From Alphaproteobacteria bacterium (lineage in GTDB: Bacteria; Pseudomonadota; Alphaproteobacteria; SMXP01): 7,368 nucleotides of DNA. A model generated the notes under the pieces. That model made no database searches, was not told the origin of the DNA, and saw nothing but the letters and a program-made list of their open reading frames with translations. The translations under genes and the position numbers were made by a program. The stretch lies in the NCBI GenBank assembly GCA_028280675.1, contig JANQLI010000382.1:1-7368 (forward strand), written 5' to 3'. Below are positions 1 through 5,164 of the stretch, piece after piece (position 1 is the first letter of the stretch; each line of letters opens with the position of its first letter).

Positions 1-733
1 TGACAGGGATGTCATAGACGTCAGCCGCGCTTTCAACGAGACCCGGCACTTTGACGGAGAATTTGCCTTGCCGCGTATCCAACGCCCCTGCAGCAACCAA
101 ACGGTTATTATTTGTCACCGCCGCGATGAGTTCGGATTGCGAGACGTTATAAGTTTCAAGTTTATTGGGATCTATAATGACTTCGAGAAGTTCTTCGCGA
201 TTACCACTTAAATCTGCGCTCAGAACATCCGGCAACGCTTCAAGTTTGCTCTGCAGCTTACGGGCGATTTCTTCCAGTTTTCGCTCTGGGGTGTCTCCAG
301 AAATCATCACCGCCATCACAGGGAAGAGGGCGGCGTTTTGCTCAAGCACCAGCGGTTCTTCCGTGTCGGCGGGTAAATCGGCGCGGGCAATATCGACTTG
401 CTCACGCACATCAATGAGGGCTTGGTCACCGTCAAAATCAACATCAAATTCAAGCGTGATATAAGCGATGCCCTCTAATGCTTTCGCGCTCATCTTCACA
501 ACACCGTCTAACGATTGCAGGCGTTGCTCCATTGGTTTGATCAGCAAGCGTTCCGCATCAACAGGTGAGATCCCAGGGTGGGAGATGGAGACGAGAATAA
601 AGGGAAAGGGGACATCGGGCTCCGCTTCCTTCGGCAAATTGATATACGATATGATCCCCGCCAGGATCGTAATCGCCATCACGCTCAGCGTTGTTCGGGC
701 GCGGCTCAGAGCGCCGTCAATCAATCCATTCAT
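1..733 (-). CDS. RND-family efflux transporter permease (AcrB/HAE-1 type), N-terminal part only
   Basis: This is the inner-membrane pump of a proton-driven RND export system, which works with a membrane fusion protein and usually an outer-membrane channel. The 244 visible residues are open throughout, and the gene runs off the left edge; full-length members have about 1000-1050 residues. A hydrophobic segment at about residues 13-31 is the first transmembrane helix. It is followed by the family signature of PKEAEPD (34-40), FPFILVSI (43-50), HPGISPVDAE (52-61) and a P-x-E at 67-69, then porter-domain sequence. The ATG overlaps the stop of the upstream fusion-protein gene as ATGA. There is only a weak purine-rich stretch in front, so translational coupling is likely. 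The family call is firm. The substrate cannot be read from the visible part, and drug, lipid or metal export are all open, although the signature favours the HAE-1 multidrug branch over heavy-metal CzcA. Confidence 0.93.
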   Translation of the reverse strand, partial: MNGLIDGALSRARTTLSVMAITILAGIISYINLPKEAEPDVPFPFILVSISHPGISPVDAERLLIKPMEQRLQSLDGVVKMSAKALEGIAYITLEFDVDFDGDQALIDVREQVDIARADLPADTEEPLVLEQNAALFPVMAVMISGDTPERKLEEIARKLQSKLEALPDVLSADLSGNREELLEVIIDPNKLETYNVSQSELIAAVTNNNRLVAAGALDTRQGKFSVKVPGLVESAADVYDIPV

Positions 734-1845
734 GATGTTGTCTCTTCTTCTGGCAGCACAACCATGACTTTTTGACCTTCGCCGACATAATCTTGGCCCA
801 CTGTTATCACGGTGATCTGTTCAGGGAGGCCGCCCAGCCAAACACCGTCTTCTGTGTCGGCAAGAATTTCGACCGGGACAAATTGAACGGTATCGTCTTC
901 ACGCGCTATTCGTACGCCGATTTGACCTGCCTCATTGAGAACCAGCACGGATGGCGCCAGCAAGTGTGCACGGATGGAGTTAAACGGAATATGGATTTCC
1001 GCAGTAACGCCATCACGTAAGGCAAAGCTTTCATTCGGCACTTCCAATTCGATACGGAATGTGCGCGTGGCGGGATCGGCGACATTGCTGACAAAGCGCA
1101 GCTCCCCTTCAAAGCTATCGCCTGTGACTAGCTTGGCAAACCCCTTCATGCCTGGTTTGAGAAACATGACCTCTTTTTCGGAAACCTGACCGACAATACG
1201 GAACGGTGTCGGGTCCATCACGGTTGCGCAAGGATCGCCCATGCTCATATAATCACCGACTTCGACATTGCGTTTGTCGAGGACACCATCAAAGGGAGCA
1301 CGAATTTTCGTATGCTCAATTTCAATGGTGATCTCTTCAAGAGCGGCTTGTGCCGCATCATAAGCAGCCTGTGCAGCCGCTTCCTGTGTTTCCGAGCGAT
1401 GCCCTTTTGATAGAAGAGATTTAGCAGCTTTCAATTCCAGTTCGCGTTGCCGTAAATTTGCTTCCGCTTGCGCATACATCGCTTGGCGTGCATTCATCGC
1501 GAGTTCGCAAATCACATCACCTTCATTGATCCTTGCCCCTTCTTGTGCGGGGACATCAATCACGCGCCCAACGGTTTCCGAACGCATGATCACCACGCGC
1601 GACGCTTGGCTGCGGCCACGTAAAATAAGATTGGAGGAATGCACTTGCGCTTTGCTGACTTTCGCACGGACTGCGAGCGCTTCTGTTTCCGGGGAGCCTA
1701 TTGTGTTTTCTTCACCGATGGCACTGATGGCGCTGTCAGAACCGATATATCCAGATGCCATCCAAAGGACCAGAAAGATCGCAATCCCGCCAGCCATCAG
1801 GTATGACGATTTAATAGGCGCGTCTTTGAGATCAATTTTTTTCAT
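730..1845 (-). CDS. HlyD/AcrA-type periplasmic membrane fusion protein of the RND pump
   Basis: This is the adaptor that links the inner-membrane RND pump to an outer-membrane channel. The protein has 371 residues, a usual length for the family. An uncleaved membrane anchor lies at about 16-34. It is followed by the first half of a lipoyl-like domain (about 80-117, with GRVIDVPAQEGARINEGD), an Ala/Glu/Gln-rich helical hairpin (about 118-176), the second lipoyl half with the hallmark TKIRAPFDGVL (179-189), a beta-barrel (about 214-288) and a membrane-proximal domain to the end. The start at 1845 was chosen because AGGA lies 8 bases upstream and it precedes the Lys-rich anchor. A start at 1899 would add 18 uncharacteristic residues and overlap padR. 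It sits 23 bp after padR and overlaps the pump gene by 4 bp, which indicates one operon. No classical lipoprotein signal is present, so a transmembrane anchor is inferred rather than lipidation. Confidence 0.93.
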   Translation of the reverse strand: MKKIDLKDAPIKSSYLMAGGIAIFLVLWMASGYIGSDSAISAIGEENTIGSPETEALAVRAKVSKAQVHSSNLILRGRSQASRVVIMRSETVGRVIDVPAQEGARINEGDVICELAMNARQAMYAQAEANLRQRELELKAAKSLLSKGHRSETQEAAAQAAYDAAQAALEEITIEIEHTKIRAPFDGVLDKRNVEVGDYMSMGDPCATVMDPTPFRIVGQVSEKEVMFLKPGMKGFAKLVTGDSFEGELRFVSNVADPATRTFRIELEVPNESFALRDGVTAEIHIPFNSIRAHLLAPSVLVLNEAGQIGVRIAREDDTVQFVPVEILADTEDGVWLGGLPEQITVITVGQDYVGEGQKVMVVLPEEETTS

Positions 1846-1868
1846 ACTCGTTGTCCTACACTGATGCG

Positions 1869-2411
1869 TTATGCATCTTCGGTTTCGTTGTTCAAACACG
1901 ATGCTTGTTCTATGAGATCGCGTTGCTGTTCGAGATAGTCGATAATGGTCTTTGTTGTCACTTCACCGAAGCCGCTGACGAATTGGGCGCCAGGGCTTTG
2001 CGTTTCGCTCATGGATCGTTTCAGTTCTTTAACACGCTGACGATAGTATTCGATCTGCTGATCAATCAGGCGCTTCATATGCTCTTTATCTAAGAGATGT
2101 GCAAATAAGCTGATGAACAAAAAGTCTGAGCGATACTTGTCTTCAAGAGGATCAATCAGAAGCGACTTTTGGAAGACGTCACGTCCCTTGTCGGTAATGG
2201 AATAGATTTTTTTATCTGGACGCTTTTCTTGGCTTTCGGATCGGAAGGTGACGAGACCTTCCTCACACATTTTGTTCAGGGCAGGATAAATGGACCCGAA
2301 GCTGGCTTCGAGAAAGTGGCAGAGCGCCCCTTCTTGGCACATCTTTTTGATTTCATAACCCGTCGAGTCATGCAAAGTCAGCACGCCGAGGCATAAAGTG
2401 CGAATATCCAT
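1869..2411 (-). CDS. PadR-family transcriptional regulator
   Basis: This is a DNA-binding repressor of the PadR family, 180 residues, with the two-part architecture of the larger family members. An N-terminal winged helix-turn-helix covers about 1-85; the conserved FGSIYPALNKMCEEGLV (38-54) contains the recognition helix, and KKIYSITDKGR (67-77) forms the wing. The C-terminal helical part (about 95-172) contains coiled-coil-like stretches used for dimerisation. The ATG is preceded by GGAAG only 3 bases away, slightly close but acceptable, and no better start exists. The gene is first in an operon with a membrane fusion protein and an RND pump, so it most likely represses them and itself; tandem inverted repeats lie in its upstream region. 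Five cysteines (C7, C25, C31, C49, C172), four of them in the DNA-binding half, are unusual and might matter for sensing. The effector is unknown. Confidence 0.93.
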   Translation of the reverse strand: MDIRTLCLGVLTLHDSTGYEIKKMCQEGALCHFLEASFGSIYPALNKMCEEGLVTFRSESQEKRPDKKIYSITDKGRDVFQKSLLIDPLEDKYRSDFLFISLFAHLLDKEHMKRLIDQQIEYYRQRVKELKRSMSETQSPGAQFVSGFGEVTTKTIIDYLEQQRDLIEQASCLNNETEDA

Positions 2412-2492
2412 GGGCTTCCAGTTTGTTTAAACGAGCCTTGCGGCGACAGCCTTTTCCATCATTTTGCTTAAATGGGGGGCGGAAACAGGCTT

Positions 2493-2509
2493 TATATCGA
2501 TCTGATATA
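2493..2509. promoter_or_regulatory. Candidate PadR operator, promoter-distal copy
   Basis: This is a perfect inverted repeat, TATATC-GATCT-GATATA, with 6-bp arms and a 5-bp spacer. It lies between the proposed -10 element and the padR start codon, about 80 bp upstream of the ATG, where a bound repressor would block early transcription. The same arms and spacer length recur 23 bp away, which argues for a binding site rather than chance AT-rich sequence. Assignment to PadR is inferred from position. The arms only partly resemble the ATGT-N8-ACAT pattern reported for some PadR proteins. Confidence 0.6.
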
Positions 2510-2511
2510 GT

Positions 2512-2540
2512 ACCATATATCGAAGTGATATATACTTCAA
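2512..2540 (-). promoter_or_regulatory. Candidate leftward promoter of the padR-fusion protein-RND operon
   Basis: On the minus strand TTGAAG (2540-2535) and TATGGT (2517-2512) are separated by 17 bp. Each matches the sigma-70 consensus at four of six positions. The candidate faces padR and would give an untranslated leader of about 90-100 bases. Its overlap with two inverted repeats supports a regulated promoter. The exact -10 hexamer is uncertain because the area is AT-rich and offers shifted alternatives. A small inverted repeat, GGCAA-A-TTGCC (2543-2553), sits just upstream of the -35. Confidence 0.42.
2515..2533. promoter_or_regulatory. Candidate PadR operator, promoter-proximal copy
   Basis: This second copy of the inverted repeat has 7-bp arms, ATATATC-GAAGT-GATATAT. 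Its 6-bp core is identical to the copy at 2493-2509, with the same 5-bp spacer and different spacer bases. The repeat centres are 23 bp apart, close to two helical turns, so two dimers could bind on nearly the same face of the DNA. It lies largely in the spacer between the proposed -35 and -10 elements of the padR promoter and reaches into the -10, a classic repressor position. Confidence 0.62.
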
Positions 2541-2624
2541 GGGGCAAATTGCCGCATTACACTCATAATCGTGCGCGCCGTCTCAAAGGCCCAGATTATC
2601 AAACTTTTCAGCGTTTGAGGAAGT

Positions 2625-2855
2625 TTATTCGGCGTGAGGAAAAACGCGGCGAATGTTGGACGCATAAGATTCGTAGGCTTTCACGCGCTCTTCGAGAGGA
2701 ATGCTGGGATAGGCCTTGCGTAAGGCGTTTAGAGCTTGTGAGGCGCAACTTGGCTTCATCTTCAAGAGCAACCCACGCATTTCTGTCAGGATTGGATTCG
2801 GAACGGATGTTCCTGTGTCATTGCTGCCATGAGATTTTTGATGTTCTTCCAGCAT
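2625..2855 (-). CDS. Small protein of unknown function, 76 residues
   Basis: I do not recognise this gene. The reading frame has a strong Shine-Dalgarno sequence (GGAGGT at 2867-2862, 6 bases before the ATG) and encodes a soluble-looking protein with no signal peptide or membrane segment. The first 20 residues are polar and probably disordered. The rest is predicted by eye to be helical: LTEMRGLLLKMKP (23-35), ASQALNALRKAYP (38-50), then PLEERVKAYESYASNIRRVF (53-72). The repeated helix-Pro pattern with regularly spaced Leu/Ala looks like a small helical bundle rather than random translation. The gene is on the same strand as padR, but more than 200 bp and a separate promoter lie between them, so it is probably not part of the efflux operon. 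A longer frame on the opposite strand overlaps it, but lacks a ribosome binding site. Confidence 0.6.
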   Translation of the reverse strand: MLEEHQKSHGSNDTGTSVPNPILTEMRGLLLKMKPSCASQALNALRKAYPSIPLEERVKAYESYASNIRRVFPHAE

Positions 2856-2861
2856 CCCCGC

Positions 2862-2867
2862 ACCTCC
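2862..2867 (-). promoter_or_regulatory. Ribosome binding site of the 76-residue gene
   Basis: GGAGGT on the minus strand, 6 bases before the ATG at 2855, is one of the best Shine-Dalgarno matches in the window. It is the main reason for calling this small frame a real gene. Confidence 0.65.
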
Positions 2868-2935
2868 ACGCGTTACTCACTTTGAGTGTAGGCACAAAGA
2901 TCTAAAACAAACTTTAAGAAAAATGATTGCTGCGC

Positions 2936-2963
2936 TTTACCATGGAGCTGAACCTGTTAGACT
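2936..2963 (+). promoter_or_regulatory. Candidate promoter of the ppx/gppA-rlmE operon
   Basis: TTTACC (2936-2941) and TAGACT (2958-2963) are 16 bp apart. Each matches the sigma-70 consensus at four of six positions, and a TG one base before the -10 makes it an extended -10 (TGTTAGACT). It would give a leader of about 60 bases before the GTG start at 3029. The match is modest, so this is a best guess within the 173-bp gap between the divergent small gene and the phosphatase gene. The 7-bp inverted repeat TTGCTGC (2927-2933) / GCAGCAA (2965-2971) flanks it exactly. Confidence 0.33.
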
Positions 2964-3028
2964 GGCAGCAACCGCTCGCCTCCAAAAGTATGTATGGTTA
3001 ACAGGATGGCGGGCTGACAGGATTTGCA

Positions 3029-4288
3029 GTGCCAGAACAAAAACGTGGCGCGCATAAGCAGCGCCAGGCGCTGAACACCAAGGCAGACACCGGCGCGCCT
3101 GAGAAAGGGCGCGAGGACACGCCTGCCAAAAAGGGACGTTCGCGCCGCCGTAAGAATAAGGGGCCTGCATCACCAAATCACGTGCAACAAGCACGTGGGC
3201 GATGGAGGCATACCTATGCCGCAGTTGATCTCGGAACGAGCAACTGCCGCCTTCTTGTGGCTAAACCTTCCCGTAGTGGATTTCGTGTGATTGACGCCTT
3301 TTCGCGGACGGTGCGATTGGGCGAGGGCGTTGAAAAAACCGGACAGCTCTCGGACCTCGCAATGGACCGTGCGATGGAGGCCCTCAAAATCTGCGCCTCG
3401 AAGATTCGCCGACGTGGCGTCACGCGTATGCGCGCCATTGCGACGGAAGCCTGTCGTCTTGCTGATAATGGCGCAGACTTTATGCAAAGGGTGGAGCAAG
3501 AAACCGGACTCGTTCTTGACATTATCCCGGCTGATGAAGAGGCGCGGCTGGCTGTTGCCGGTTGTTGCACGTTGCTTGACCGTAAGTGCGAGGGATCGCT
3601 GATCTTCGATATTGGCGGTGGCAGCACCGAACTTGTGTGGCTTGACCTGCGCAAAACGGGCGACCGTCCGAATATCAAACGGGATTCACAAGCCATCACG
3701 GCATGGACATCATTGCCTTATGGCGTGGTGAACCTGGCTGAGCGCTATGGCGGAGGCGATGTCCCGCCTGAGATTTATGAAGAAATGGTGCAAGAAGTGT
3801 ATGATCACTTGAAAACCTTTCAAGATGAACATGACGTCTCCGCATCCTTTGCACCGGAGAATATGCATCTTCTTGGCACGTCAGGGACGGTGACAACGCT
3901 TGCGGGGATCTATCTTAAGCTTGAGCGGTATGATCGCGCAAAGGTCGATGGCGCCTGGATCATGACGGAAGCGGTTCATACGATTTCCCAGCGTATCGCG
4001 GGAATGAGCTATGACCAACGCACCGGAGAGCCTTGTGTTGGTCATGACCGGGCTGATCTTGTGGTTGCTGGATGCGCTATCTTCGATGCTATCTATCGTC
4101 TATGGCCGTGTGAGCGATTGCGTGTCGCGGATCGCGGTCTGCGAGAGGGGATGTTGCTGGCTCTCATGGATAAGGCTGATCGGGATCATGCACGCCGCCG
4201 CAAACGGAGATCACGGCGGCGCCGGAAAGCCGCAAAGAAGAATGCAGAGAAAGCAGCGCGATCATCGACAGTGGAGACAGCTTCATGA
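3029..4288 (+). CDS. Ppx/GppA-family phosphatase (exopolyphosphatase or guanosine pentaphosphatase)
   Basis: This enzyme belongs to the actin-like ASKHA superfamily and removes terminal phosphate from polyphosphate (Ppx) or from pppGpp (GppA); sequence alone does not separate the two. The 419 residues hold the two-domain core only: nucleotide-binding motif AAVDLGTSNCRLLV (64-77), the acidic ADEEAR segment carrying the likely catalytic glutamate (E170 or E171), DIGGGSTEL (194-202), GTSGTVTTLAG (283-293) and the C-terminal ADRGLREGMLLALM (367-380). The HD-like C-terminal domain of the long E. coli Ppx is absent. Both ends carry disordered basic tails: residues 1-60, including KGRSRRRKNKG (35-45), and 389-409, rich in Arg and Lys. 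The GTG start has AGGA 6 bases upstream; in-frame upstream ATG codons are followed by stops, and the next in-frame ATG is inside the catalytic core. Its stop overlaps the rlmE start (ATGA), indicating a coupled operon. Confidence 0.92.
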   Translation: MPEQKRGAHKQRQALNTKADTGAPEKGREDTPAKKGRSRRRKNKGPASPNHVQQARGRWRHTYAAVDLGTSNCRLLVAKPSRSGFRVIDAFSRTVRLGEGVEKTGQLSDLAMDRAMEALKICASKIRRRGVTRMRAIATEACRLADNGADFMQRVEQETGLVLDIIPADEEARLAVAGCCTLLDRKCEGSLIFDIGGGSTELVWLDLRKTGDRPNIKRDSQAITAWTSLPYGVVNLAERYGGGDVPPEIYEEMVQEVYDHLKTFQDEHDVSASFAPENMHLLGTSGTVTTLAGIYLKLERYDRAKVDGAWIMTEAVHTISQRIAGMSYDQRTGEPCVGHDRADLVVAGCAIFDAIYRLWPCERLRVADRGLREGMLLALMDKADRDHARRRKRRSRRRRKAAKKNAEKAARSSTVETAS

Positions 4289-5040
4289 GTGATGGCGAAA
4301 AAAGAACGCGCACCAGCAAATGGAAAAAACAGCAGGGGAAAGATGCGCGGCGTGACCTTAAGCAAAAAGTCAAGACGGCGCGTGGACGTAAACTCTCTTC
4401 GACGCGATGGCTGCAGCGTCAGTTGAATGACCCTTTCGTGCAAAAGGCGCAGGACGAAGGGTATCGGTCGCGCGCAGCCTATAAGATTGCTGAAATCGAT
4501 GAGCGGTTTCATTTTTTGAAGAAGGGCGTTCGCGTTCTTGATTTGGGCGCCGCACCAGGAGGGTGGACGCAAATTGCGGCAGAGCGGTTAGGCACAGCAA
4601 AGACACCTGGTGATCCATCGCTCGGGCACGTTCTGGCCGTTGATCTTCAAGACATGGAGCCGATCACGGGCGCGACATGTATAAAACTCGATTTCATGGA
4701 TGACGCAGCCCCGCAGATCATTAAAGATCATCTTGGCGGGCCTGTTGACGTGTTGATCTCGGACATGGCGTCTCCAGCAACCGGGCACAAACAAACCGAT
4801 CACATGCGCATTATGGCGCTCTGCGAAACGGCTTTTGATTTTGCCTTTGATGTTCTCACGCCGGGTGGGGTCTTTGTGGCAAAGGTGCTGCAAGGCGGGA
4901 CGGAGCATGCATTGCTTGCGCGGATGCGGCAGCATTTCAAAAGTGTGCGCCATTTCAAACCCCAAGCCAGCCGGGCCGATTCGTCTGAAATGTATGTGGT
5001 TGCGCTCGCATTTAAAGGCTTAGAGCGCCCGCAAAGCTAG
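4285..5040 (+). CDS. rlmE: 23S rRNA (uridine2552-2'-O)-methyltransferase RlmE (FtsJ/RrmJ)
   Basis: This SAM-dependent enzyme methylates the 2'-OH of U2552 in the A loop of 23S rRNA on the assembling large subunit. The SAM motif VLDLGAAPGGWTQ is at 84-96, and the catalytic tetrad is complete: K67 (in SRAAYKIAE), D160 (LISDMASPATGH), K200 (FVAKVLQGG) and E235 (SSEMYVV). The D-K and K-E spacings of 40 and 35 residues equal those of the E. coli enzyme (D124, K164, E199). The protein has 251 residues against 209 in E. coli. The extra length is a Lys/Arg-rich N-terminal tail (about 1-37) and a short insert at about 104-114 after motif I. The tail is typical of alphaproteobacterial members as I know them. 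The ATG overlaps the upstream phosphatase stop, so translation is probably coupled. No convincing terminator follows the gene. Confidence 0.95.
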   Translation: MSDGEKRTRTSKWKKQQGKDARRDLKQKVKTARGRKLSSTRWLQRQLNDPFVQKAQDEGYRSRAAYKIAEIDERFHFLKKGVRVLDLGAAPGGWTQIAAERLGTAKTPGDPSLGHVLAVDLQDMEPITGATCIKLDFMDDAAPQIIKDHLGGPVDVLISDMASPATGHKQTDHMRIMALCETAFDFAFDVLTPGGVFVAKVLQGGTEHALLARMRQHFKSVRHFKPQASRADSSEMYVVALAFKGLERPQS

Positions 5041-5080
5041 GGCCAGCTTCAGCTTTAACCATCTGTCATATATTTGCACT

Positions 5081-5109
5081 TTGCGTCTGCGAAAGACCTG
5101 TGTTAGACA
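5081..5109 (+). promoter_or_regulatory. Candidate guaB promoter
   Basis: TTGCGT (5081-5086) and TAGACA (5104-5109) are 17 bp apart, and TGT immediately before the -10 gives an extended -10 (TGTTAGACA). The hexamers match the consensus only partly (three of six each). It is the best placed candidate in the 124-bp gap between rlmE and guaB, and it shares TGTTAGAC with the candidate promoter of the phosphatase gene. Read-through from rlmE is also possible, since no clear terminator lies between. Confidence 0.3.
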
Positions 5110-5153
5110 TCGCCACCGCGTGCCAAGGACATCTGACTCGCATGCGGTGTGAT

Positions 5154-5159
5154 GGAGGT
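5154..5159 (+). promoter_or_regulatory. guaB ribosome binding site, fixes a TTG start
   Basis: GGAGGT lies 5 bases before TTG at 5165. This near-perfect Shine-Dalgarno sequence decides the unusual TTG start, which gives the expected GuaB N-terminus (MEIRDSLTFDDVLL). The next in-frame ATG lies 20 codons further in, beyond the conserved TFDDVLL segment. Confidence 0.8.
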
Positions 5160-5164
5160 GAGCC

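Noticed and set aside
1846..1899. Longer N-terminus for the membrane fusion protein (389 residues)
   Set aside because: The extra residues lie upstream of a good Shine-Dalgarno sequence, overlap padR and carry Cys/Arg/His residues that do not fit an N-terminal membrane anchor.
2599..2618. Hairpin TCAAAC-N8-GTTTGA after the 76-residue gene as a terminator
   Set aside because: The stem is short and AT-rich, and no T run follows on either strand.
2423..2905. Plus-strand open frame of 160 codons beginning with TTG
   Set aside because: It has no ribosome binding site, an Arg/Cys/His-rich composition typical of an antisense shadow, crosses the padR operators, and overlaps the better supported 76-residue gene on the other strand.
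2994..3017. Seven-codon upstream frame (ATG to TGA) before the ppx/gppA gene as a leader peptide
   Set aside because: It has no ribosome binding site and no attenuator-like structure or codon bias, so it is most likely chance.
3001..3023. Direct repeat ACAGGAT (3001-3007 and 3017-3023) before the ppx/gppA start
   Set aside because: The second copy is explained as the Shine-Dalgarno region and the first has no start codon that gives a lasting frame; 7 bp is too short to claim more.
5034..5049. Hairpin AAGCT-N6-AGCTT at the end of rlmE as a terminator
   Set aside because: The stem is only 5 bp, includes the stop codon region, and is not followed by a T run.
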